NCBI GenBank assembly: GCA_044448905.1
Contig: JBIOHJ010000058.1
Span: forward strand, 1-19,556
Reading direction: 5' to 3'
DNA: 19,556 bases
From: JBIOHJ01 sp044448905
GTDB lineage: Bacteria; Bacteroidota; Bacteroidia; AKYH767-A; OLB10
Position numbers and translations under genes: made by a program. This document shows, one piece after another, positions 1 through 6,266 of this stretch (position 1 is its first letter; each line of letters begins with the position of its first letter). The notes under the pieces are model-generated. The model worked only from the letters and a program-made list of their open reading frames with translations, made no database searches and was not told the origin of the DNA.

Positions 1-525
1 CTCTTTAAGATACAATTCATTAGAGATGTACAACGTGTGCAAAAGATTTGTACTGCTCCAGATGGAAAAGCTGTAATCAGAAAGCTTGTCAAAATTGCCA
101 AGACAATCCATTACAAGATTATTTGAAAACAAGCTGTCCTGTTCGGGCAGCAATGGTGTTAAGATAATTTCTTCGGCTTTCACTTTTACATAGCCATGAT
201 GATAACTTTCTATTTTACGTGCTGCCGCTTCCGATAAATCAAGAATCCTGTTTTTCACATATGGTCCGCGGTCATTTACACGTACAATAAGCGATAAATT
301 GTTTTGGATATTAGTTACTTTTAAAAAAGTATTGAACGAAAGTTTGCGATGCGCTGCGGTGAAATCTGTCATATCAAAAATTTCACCGCTTGCAGTTTTG
401 CGCCCGTTAAATTCTTCGGAATAATAAGAAGCAAAACCTTCTTCGCAATAATTTCCATTAAAATGAGGCATGGAAAATAGCAAACAGGAAGAAAGCGCCA
501 GTAAAAATTTCAACTTCAGGAACAT
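1..525 (-). CDS. rlpA: RlpA-like double-psi beta-barrel protein, 3' end cut off by the window
   Basis: The frame reads without a stop from an ATG at 523-525 to the window edge, giving 175 residues. A hydrophobic N-terminus (residues 5-19) suggests export. LSSC at 11-14 could be a lipobox, but the flanking sequence is not typical, so a plain Sec signal is as likely. Residues 28-105 match the RlpA barrel: GFASYYS, then NGRKTASGE with the conserved Glu48, then TAAHR with His59, then VRVNDRGP with Asp85 and a DLSEAAA helix. RlpA proteins are septal or cell-wall lytic transglycosylases that cleave peptide-free (denuded) glycan strands. Residues after about 120 are not recognisable; a C-terminal SPOR domain may lie outside the window. 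It is the last visible gene of a minus-strand run that includes murQ, also a wall-related gene. The family call is firm; enzyme activity is inferred. Confidence 0.85.
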   Translation of the reverse strand, partial: MFLKLKFLLALSSCLLFSMPHFNGNYCEEGFASYYSEEFNGRKTASGEIFDMTDFTAAHRKLSFNTFLKVTNIQNNLSLIVRVNDRGPYVKNRILDLSEAAARKIESYHHGYVKVKAEEIILTPLLPEQDSLFSNNLVMDCLGNFDKLSDYSFSIWSSTNLLHTLYISNELYLKE

Positions 526-540
526 TTTTAATTTATTGAG

Positions 541-612
541 TCAAAATAAACCAATAATCATAGTCAGAATAATAAAAATCAGGTAAAAGATTACAAAAAG
601 CTGCCAGTGCAT
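541..612 (-). CDS. Possible 23-residue single-span membrane peptide
   Basis: A short frame runs from ATG at 610-612 to TGA at 541-543. It encodes a 23-residue peptide that starts MHWQLF and is otherwise almost wholly Ile, Leu, Phe, Val, Thr and Met, the length of one membrane span. It fits in the gap between the conserved unknown gene (19 bases upstream) and rlpA (15 bases downstream), in the same direction. A purine-rich GGGGCAGA lies just before the ATG. No known family is recognised. Chance is a real alternative, since AT-rich DNA easily yields short hydrophobic frames. Conservation in relatives would decide it. Confidence 0.3.
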   Translation of the reverse strand: MHWQLFVIFYLIFIILTMIIGLF

Positions 613-631
613 TCTGCCCCGGTATTCTTAT

Positions 632-1198
632 TCATGCCAACCTGTGCCTTACAACATTTTCAACACGTTGAATCAACTGCATCGGGTTAAAATTTCTCCA
701 GCTGAAATTATTCAGCTCGCCTCCGGTTACTAAAAAACTGTCGATGTTATTAAGCTCCATTTCTTTCAAAACATGCTCACGGAAATTCAACGCAACAATC
801 CACCCTTCATTCACATCATCAAACCACTCATTATAATAACAATCGTCTGATGCATGAAAATTGAGAACATTTTCTCCTATTAAAATAAATTTGGTGATTC
901 CGTTGCCAATCATCGTGTCCACAATATCACGTTTTAAAAACATTATATCATTGTTGATGGCATCGTTCCACTCCCCAATAAATTCTAAAATTACAATGCC
1001 ATTATCATAGTCAGCATACAATTCTTTCATGTAAAGCGTACTGCTTCCCAAATCATCCCACTGCGGATGGATGAAATAATTGTAAATGGTTTTATCGTAA
1101 ACGAATTCATTGTATTCCCTTCCATAAAAAGGTGACAACTCATCCTCGGATGCTGTGTACAGCTCTCGCCATGCGTAGAAGGGTTCTATATCTTGCAT
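632..1198 (-). CDS. Conserved Bacteroidota protein of unknown function
   Basis: The product has 188 residues and is soluble, acidic and rich in Asp, Asn, Trp and Tyr. There is no signal peptide or membrane segment. The open frame continues upstream to a TTG, but the ATG at 1196-1198 (protein start MQDIEPFYAW) is preferred. Recognisable stretches include NGIVILEFIGEWNDAI, KFILIGENVLNFHASDDCYY and a C-terminal SWRNFNPMQLIQRVE. I remember similar proteins as hypotheticals in Bacteroidota, but I know no function. The alternation of predicted strands and helices around ITKFILIGEN suggests an alpha/beta fold. It starts 25 bases after the murQ stop, so co-transcription with murQ is likely. Confidence 0.75.
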   Translation of the reverse strand: MQDIEPFYAWRELYTASEDELSPFYGREYNEFVYDKTIYNYFIHPQWDDLGSSTLYMKELYADYDNGIVILEFIGEWNDAINNDIMFLKRDIVDTMIGNGITKFILIGENVLNFHASDDCYYNEWFDDVNEGWIVALNFREHVLKEMELNNIDSFLVTGGELNNFSWRNFNPMQLIQRVENVVRHRLA

Positions 1199-1223
1199 TT
1201 TTATAAAAAGCAAAATTAAAAAC

Positions 1224-2033
1224 TTATTTTTTGAAAGAAAAAATTGCTTTCCTCACACTCCCATATTTATTCAAAAGTAAATTTGCCTTTGCAGAAGAAA
1301 TATTTAATGCATTCATCAGCATCTTTGTGCCGCGACTAATGAGCTTGTTATTGGTGAGCTGCATGTCTACCATTTTATTTCCTTTCACTCTTCCCAGCTT
1401 AATCATCACTGAAGTAGAAATCATATTCAAAACTAATTTCTGCGCAGTGCCGGCTTTCATACGCGTGCTGCCCGTCACAAACTCAGGTCCTGTAATTACT
1501 TCAATTTTATAATCAGCATGTTTTGAAAGAGGAGAATTTAAATTGCAGGTGATGCAGCCCGTTTTAATTTTATTTTTTCTGCATTTTTCCAATGCACCAA
1601 CCACATAAGGAGTAGTTCCCGAAGCTGCAATCCCGATAACAAAATCTCTTTTTGAAATTTTATATTGTTTTAAATCATTCCACCCCGCTTCTGGATTATC
1701 TTCTCCAAACTCAACTGCTTTCCTGATTGCTTTATCACCTCCGGCAATCAACCCAATCACTTTTCCTTGTTCAATACCATAAGTAGGAGGGCATTCGCTG
1801 GCATCCACAATTCCCAATCTTCCGCTAGTTCCGGCACCGATGTAAAATAATCGCCCTCCTGCTTTCATTTTGTTCACCACTTCGTTAACCAATTTCTCAA
1901 TTTCTGGAATAGTTTTTTTTACAGCAGCGGCAACCGTTTTATCTTCACGGTTAATATTCAAAAGCAAATTACGGACACTCATCTTTTCAAGATCAGTGTA
2001 TTTTGAATCCAGTTCGGTGATTTTATTTTCCAT
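1224..2033 (-). CDS. murQ: N-acetylmuramic acid 6-phosphate etherase MurQ
   Basis: MurQ removes the D-lactyl ether from MurNAc-6-phosphate, giving GlcNAc-6-phosphate and lactate in cytoplasmic peptidoglycan recycling. The 269-residue product shows the family's SIS-domain signatures in order: IGAGTSGRLGIVDASECPPT with the sugar-phosphate loop and catalytic-region Glu, IAASGTTPYVVGAL, then EVITGPEFVTGSTRMKAGTA, followed by QKLVLNMIST and GNKMVDMQLTNNKL. The last 28 residues (ALNISSAKANLLLN and onward) form the usual small helical end. It is somewhat shorter than the roughly 300-residue E. coli enzyme, with nothing essential visibly missing. Start is the ATG at 2031-2033. It lies 4 bases downstream of where the E1 gene would stop if read through its frameshift, which suggests a shared transcript. 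Confidence 0.95.
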   Translation of the reverse strand: MENKITELDSKYTDLEKMSVRNLLLNINREDKTVAAAVKKTIPEIEKLVNEVVNKMKAGGRLFYIGAGTSGRLGIVDASECPPTYGIEQGKVIGLIAGGDKAIRKAVEFGEDNPEAGWNDLKQYKISKRDFVIGIAASGTTPYVVGALEKCRKNKIKTGCITCNLNSPLSKHADYKIEVITGPEFVTGSTRMKAGTAQKLVLNMISTSVMIKLGRVKGNKMVDMQLTNNKLISRGTKMLMNALNISSAKANLLLNKYGSVRKAIFSFKK

Positions 2034-2037
2034 TCAT

Positions 2038-2097
2038 TTAATATAATGAAGGAAATTTTGCCGGATTATACTGATGCATCAATTCATAAACAGAATT
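2038..2097 (-). other. Displaced C-terminal coding tail of the E1 gene (shifted frame)
   Basis: From 2097 down to a TAA at 2038-2040, the frame -1 to the E1 gene reads NSVYELMHQYNPAKFPSLY. This resembles normal C-termini of E1 beta subunits, which end in a helix of the VYxxMHxxNP type followed by a short FPxxY-like end. The annotated frame instead ends in the unlike sequence LILFMN. The switch point is a run of five T on the coding strand (2098-2102). One added T, two lost T, or a -1 ribosomal slip would join the two. This is read directly from the sequence; the family comparison is from memory. Confidence 0.75.
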
Positions 2098-4466
2098 AAA
2101 AACACTTCAACACTTGGTTTTGAAAAATAATCTCCGTCTGTTCCATAGGCCGGGCGATGGTCTTTAGCACAAAGAGTTTTTGGTTCGATGTCGAGATACC
2201 GGAATCCATTTTGTTCTTCAAGAACTTTTTGCATCATATATGCGCTTGCGCCACCGGGAACATCTTCATCAAGAAAAATAATTTTATTTGTTTTCTTTAA
2301 TGATTCAACTATGTTGTGATTGATATCAAAAGGAATCAAACTTTGCACATCAATCAATTCGCAGCTTATTTCCATTTGCTGTAATTGCTGAACGGCTTCC
2401 TGTGCAATTCGCACACACGAACCATAAGTTACAATCGTTACATCATTTCCTTCACAAATAACTTCTGGGATACCAATGGGCACCCTAAACTTTGCTAAGT
2501 TATCAGGTAATTTTTCTTTGATGCGGTAAGCATTTAATGGTTCTATGATTAAAGCAGTATCATCACTTGCAAGCATGGTGTTGTAAAATCCTGCTGCCTG
2601 TGTCATGTTGCGGGGAGTCAGAATTAAAATTCCACGAAGCGAACCAAGAATCATCTGCATGGGTGAACCTGAATGCCACACTCCTTCTAAACGATGTCCT
2701 CTCGTGCTTATAATAAGTGGAGCTTTTTGTCCTCCTTTGGTTCTGTATTGCAAACAAGCCAAATCATCCGTAAGAGTTGTTAACGCATAAACTAAGTAAT
2801 CGAGATATTGAATTTCAGCAACAGGTCTTAATCCACGCATGGCAAGCCCGATTCCCTGCCCGACAATTGTTGTTTCGCGGATGCCTGTGTCAACAATACG
2901 GTTCTCCCCGTATTTTTCCTGCAATCCCGCGTACGTTTGATTCACTCCGCCAATCAAACCAACATCTTCTCCGAAAATATGAATGGCAGGGTTTTCTTTT
3001 AACTGTACATCCCAGTTAGCAAGCAGCACTTCGCGTCCGTCAACAACCTGAGATTGCTCACTGAAAACAGGTTTCACTTCTTTTACCTTAAACGCAGATT
3101 TTTCAGACTGGCTGTACAAATATGAATCGTACCGTTCAACATTTTCCTCATTCCACTTTTTCTGCCATGCAATTAAATTTTGTTTTGACGAAAAATTTTC
3201 ATTCTTGGTTAAGCGCAAAGATTTATTTAGTGCTTCAGAAATATCTTTACGGATAGGTTCAGCGATTTCTGATAATTCTGAAATTATTTTTTCGATAAAA
3301 ATTTTATTATTGCTTTCTGATGCAACAGTATTTAATATATTTTTTACTTCTGATACTTCATTTTTAATCGGGCTCTGAAATGCCTGCCATGCTTTTTTCT
3401 TTGATTCGTTTACTGATTTTTTTGATTCCGTTTCAATTGCATCCAATTCTTCAGCTGTTGCAATTGCTGACTGTAAAATCCATTCACGCATCTTGCGGAT
3501 GCAGTCATAATTATCTTCCCATTCTAATCTTTCTTTCGATTTATACCTCTCGTGTGAACCTGAGGTGGAATGCCCCTGCGGCTGTGTCATTTCCTGGATA
3601 TGAAACAAAACAGGAATGTGATGCTTGCGGCAAACAGCAATTCCTTTTTCATACATGTCGCACAAGCCGGGATAATCCCATCCCTTGGCAGTGAGAATGA
3701 TGTACCCGTCTTTTTCTTCGGTTCTTTCAAATCCTTTAAGTACTTCCGAAATACTTTGCTTGGTGGTGTGATATTTTTGAGGAACTGAAATCCCAAAACC
3801 ATCGTCCCAAACAGACACTGCCATGGGGATTTGCAACACACCGGCTGCATTAATAGATTCCCAGAAAAACCCTTCACTCGTACTTGCATCACCAATCGTT
3901 CCGAAAGAAACTTCATTTCCTTTCAAGGAAAAGTTTTCAAAATATTCTGTGTGCAATTCCGGATTGGCGCGATAAAGTTTTGATGCGTAAGCAAGCCCCA
4001 CTAATCTTGGCATTTGCCCCGCAAGCGGGGAAATGTCAGAACCGGAATTTTTTTGCTGCATGAGATTTCTCCATTCCCCTTTTTCATCCAATAGCCTTGT
4101 AGAATAATGTCCGTTCATCAATCTTCCTGCCGATGAAGGGTCAGCTTCCACATCGGGATGCGCATACAACTGCGCGAAGAATTCCTGCACGGTTAACAAT
4201 CCTGCTGCCATCATAAAAGTCTGGTCGCGGTAATAACCTGAGCGGAAATCACCATTGCGGAAAACTTTTGCCATTGCAATCTGCGCAATTTCCTTTCCGT
4301 CACCAAAGATTCCGAACTTGGCTTTGCCTGTAAGCACTTCCCTTCTTCCCAAAAGGCTTGCCTGCCGGCTTTCATTAGCAATACGATAGTCATTCAGAAT
4401 TATTTTTCTGAAATCACCGTAGGATAATTGCTGCTTTTCGGCTGAAGTTTCTTTCTCTTCGCTCAT
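2079..4466 (-). CDS. Fused E1 alpha/beta thiamine-dependent 2-oxoacid dehydrogenase (branched-chain type)
   Basis: E1 decarboxylates 2-oxoacids with thiamine diphosphate and passes the acyl group to lipoyl-E2. The product has 795 residues. Residues 20-340 are the alpha part, with a GDASTSEG ThDP-Mg motif at 192-199 followed by WESINAAG and DDGFGIS. GHSTSGSHERYKS at 298-310 matches the Ser-containing loop near the active site. Residues 340-470 are a charged, helical linker. Residues 472-795 are the beta part, with FGEDVGLIGG, DTGIRETTIVGQGIGLAMRG, EIQYLDYL and GHRLEGVWHSG. Such alpha-beta fusions are common in Bacteroidota and are usually annotated as branched-chain or general 2-oxoacid E1; the exact substrate cannot be read here, and no E2 or E3 gene is in the window. 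The C-terminus appears frameshifted (see the tail at 2038-2097). The start is the ATG at 4464-4466. Confidence 0.9.
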   Translation of the reverse strand: MSEEKETSAEKQQLSYGDFRKIILNDYRIANESRQASLLGRREVLTGKAKFGIFGDGKEIAQIAMAKVFRNGDFRSGYYRDQTFMMAAGLLTVQEFFAQLYAHPDVEADPSSAGRLMNGHYSTRLLDEKGEWRNLMQQKNSGSDISPLAGQMPRLVGLAYASKLYRANPELHTEYFENFSLKGNEVSFGTIGDASTSEGFFWESINAAGVLQIPMAVSVWDDGFGISVPQKYHTTKQSISEVLKGFERTEEKDGYIILTAKGWDYPGLCDMYEKGIAVCRKHHIPVLFHIQEMTQPQGHSTSGSHERYKSKERLEWEDNYDCIRKMREWILQSAIATAEELDAIETESKKSVNESKKKAWQAFQSPIKNEVSEVKNILNTVASESNNKIFIEKIISELSEIAEPIRKDISEALNKSLRLTKNENFSSKQNLIAWQKKWNEENVERYDSYLYSQSEKSAFKVKEVKPVFSEQSQVVDGREVLLANWDVQLKENPAIHIFGEDVGLIGGVNQTYAGLQEKYGENRIVDTGIRETTIVGQGIGLAMRGLRPVAEIQYLDYLVYALTTLTDDLACLQYRTKGGQKAPLIISTRGHRLEGVWHSGSPMQMILGSLRGILILTPRNMTQAAGFYNTMLASDDTALIIEPLNAYRIKEKLPDNLAKFRVPIGIPEVICEGNDVTIVTYGSCVRIAQEAVQQLQQMEISCELIDVQSLIPFDINHNIVESLKKTNKIIFLDEDVPGGASAYMMQKVLEEQNGFRYLDIEPKTLCAKDHRPAYGTDGDYFSKPSVEVFLILFMN

Positions 4467-4489
4467 CCTGACAAAAGTAAAAAAAGAGC

Positions 4490-4505
4490 CACAGATTCAC
4501 AGATT
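4490..4505. repeat. Two tandem copies of CACAGATT
   Basis: CACAGATT occurs twice head to tail in the short gap between ubiA and the E1 gene, just upstream of the E1 start. Similar degenerate CACAGATT-type words are, from memory, scattered in intergenic DNA of many environmental bacteria. Only two copies are visible here, so this is at most a remnant. Confidence 0.5.
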
Positions 4506-4553
4506 AAAGTATAATAATTCCTAAAATCAATAAATCTTCGGCTTTACAGCCGC

Positions 4554-5426
4554 TTATAAAATTTCAAACCCAACAAACACGGCAAAAATTACGCTTGCAA
4601 TCCCATTTGTAGTAAAAAAAGCCATATTCACTTTACTCAAATCATTTGCTTTAATGAGCATGTGCTGGTAAATCAAAAGGATTGAAAAAACTCCCCATCC
4701 GCATAAATAAACCCAGCTGAATTTTCCGTAGTAAGAAGCAACTAATAAAACAACGGAAGCAACCAGGTGCAGTATTGCAGAAATACGTAGCGAGCCTTTA
4801 ATTCCAAGTTTTGAAGGAATAGATTTTAGTTTTTGTTCCCTGTCAAAATCTATATCCTGTAGTGCGTAAATAATATCAAAACCGCTTACCCATGTTAATA
4901 CAGCAATGGAAAATAAAATGGGGAGCAAATTAAAATTCCCGGTTACTGCAAGATAAGCCCCTATCGGAGCAAGGGACAATCCCAATCCTAATACAAGATG
5001 GCTTAATGAGGTAAAACGCTTTGTATAACTGTATCCAAGAACCACAAGAAGCGCAACGGGAGATAAATAAAAACATATTGTATTAATAAAATAAGTGCAT
5101 GCAATAAATAAAAGGCAATTGACGATTACAAAAAGCAAAGCCGAATCAGCTGAAATAATTCCGGCCGGAATTTCACGTACCGCTGTACGTTTATTCTTCG
5201 CATCAATATCACGGTCGGCCCAGCGATTAAACGCCATTGCAGCTGAACGTGCAAACACCATGCATAATAAAATTAAAACAGGAAGCTTCCATTCGAACAC
5301 AAAGTTTTTTTCCTTCGCGCCAAGCAAAAAGCCGATAAATGCAAACGGTAAAGCAAAAACAGTATGGCTGAATTTGATGAGAGAAAAATAATTATTTATA
5401 GCGGAACTGGTAACCGGTTTCATCAT
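4554..5426 (-). CDS. ubiA: UbiA-family polyprenyltransferase (possibly MqnP, menaquinone pathway)
   Basis: This integral membrane enzyme attaches a polyprenyl chain to an aromatic acid. The product has 290 residues from the ATG at 5424-5426; a second ATG follows directly, and the open frame reaches a TTG two codons upstream. Numbered from that ATG, the two Asp-rich motifs are intact: NRWADRDID at 67-75 and DIDFDREQK at 191-199, the latter followed by SIPSKLG. Seven to nine hydrophobic spans lie around them. The DIIYALQDIDFD pattern is typical of the branch labelled 'putative 4-hydroxybenzoate polyprenyltransferase' in Bacteroidota. These organisms mostly make menaquinone, so the role may be MqnP of the futalosine route rather than ubiquinone UbiA. 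That is inference, because no mqn gene is in the window. A weak 5-bp stem (4539-4552) follows the stop without a T-run. Confidence 0.88.
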   Translation of the reverse strand: MMKPVTSSAINNYFSLIKFSHTVFALPFAFIGFLLGAKEKNFVFEWKLPVLILLCMVFARSAAMAFNRWADRDIDAKNKRTAVREIPAGIISADSALLFVIVNCLLFIACTYFINTICFYLSPVALLVVLGYSYTKRFTSLSHLVLGLGLSLAPIGAYLAVTGNFNLLPILFSIAVLTWVSGFDIIYALQDIDFDREQKLKSIPSKLGIKGSLRISAILHLVASVVLLVASYYGKFSWVYLCGWGVFSILLIYQHMLIKANDLSKVNMAFFTTNGIASVIFAVFVGFEIL

Positions 5427-5435
5427 CTGCAAATT

Positions 5436-5482
5436 TCAGTAATATTTGTTTGATAAAAATTACGATTGAAATCAGTAATATT
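5436..5482. promoter_or_regulatory. Divergent promoter region with an 11-bp direct repeat
   Basis: The gap between ubiA (minus) and the SIMPL gene (plus) holds two exact copies of TCAGTAATATT, at 5436-5446 and 5472-5482, 36 bases apart. The second copy is followed by G, giving TAATATTG at 5476-5483. This is one mismatch from the Bacteroidota -7 element TAnnTTTG, and it sits just before the SIMPL ATG at 5488. TTTG at 5449-5452 could be the -33 part, but the spacing of 23 is at the long end. The repeat may be an operator or a chance match in AT-rich DNA. Confidence 0.3.
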
Positions 5483-5487
5483 GAACC

Positions 5488-6243
5488 ATGGAAAAATCAA
5501 ACGCAACAAGCCTTCTTAAATCAATTGTAATAGGAGCAGCGGTTGTAATATCTGCAATGCTCCTGTCAAACGCATGGGAGCGCTCACATATCAGCTATGC
5601 CAACAAAGAAACCATTAATGTTACCGGTAAAGCAGAAAAAAATTTCGTATCGGACCTCATTGTATGGCAGGGTTCGTTCACCAAGAAATCTGCCTTGCTC
5701 AAGGATGCATACCAGCTTCTCAAAAATGATAATTCAATTATCCTGAATTATCTCATAAAGAAAGGCATTAAAACAAATGAAATAAAGTTTTCATCTATTA
5801 GCATCAACCGGCAGTATGATAATATTTACAATGACAAAGGAATTATTACAGGACGTACATTCCGTGGCTACGAGCTGGAGCAAAACGTGAGCATTGAATC
5901 AGCCGAAGTGGATAAAGTAGAACAAATTTCGCGCGAAGTAACTGAACTGATTAATGATGGAATTGAATTGAATTCGAGCAGTCCCTCTTATTTTTATACA
6001 AAGCTTGCCGATATTAAAATTGATATTTTAAAACAGGCAACTGAAGATGCAAAGAGAAGAGCAGAAACAATAGCTGTAAATGCAGGAAGCAATTTAAAAA
6101 GACTCGTGCGAACTAATATGGGTGTTTTTCAAATAACAGGTCAAAACAGCTCGGAAGAATTCAGCTATGGTGGTGCCTACAATACAAGCTCAAAGAATAA
6201 AACCATTTCCGTTACTGTTAGCCTGGAATATGATTTAAAGTAG
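5488..6243 (+). CDS. SIMPL domain (DUF541) envelope protein
   Basis: The 251-residue product has a single N-terminal membrane segment (about residues 10-28), acting as an anchor or uncleaved signal, with the rest predicted outside the cytoplasm. The SIMPL/DUF541 pattern is visible from residue 42: INVTGKAEKNFVSDLIVW, then a long helix ending in YLIKKGIKTNEIKFSSISI, a variable loop, and the second half with a VDKVEQISREVTELINDGIEL helix. The C-terminus carries ATEDAKRRAETIAVNAG and the final strands ISVTVSLEYDL. SIMPL proteins are periplasmic or surface proteins of poorly known role; some are linked to stress or receptor signalling. It is a single gene, convergent with the peptidase downstream (23 bases between stops). 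The ATG at 5488 is the only sensible start. Confidence 0.88.
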   Translation: MEKSNATSLLKSIVIGAAVVISAMLLSNAWERSHISYANKETINVTGKAEKNFVSDLIVWQGSFTKKSALLKDAYQLLKNDNSIILNYLIKKGIKTNEIKFSSISINRQYDNIYNDKGIITGRTFRGYELEQNVSIESAEVDKVEQISREVTELINDGIELNSSSPSYFYTKLADIKIDILKQATEDAKRRAETIAVNAGSNLKRLVRTNMGVFQITGQNSSEEFSYGGAYNTSSKNKTISVTVSLEYDLK

Positions 6244-6266
6244 GGTTGAGGAGTGTGGTTTTAAAA

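Noticed and set aside
1231..1512. Open frame on the plus strand inside murQ
   Set aside because: It is fully antisense to a well-supported gene and shows no family features.
3380..3694. Plus-strand open frame opposite the E1 gene
   Set aside because: It is antisense to a conserved alpha-subunit region and has no recognisable domain or start context.
4539..4552. Hairpin after ubiA as a terminator
   Set aside because: The stem is only 5 bp and no T-run follows in the direction of transcription.
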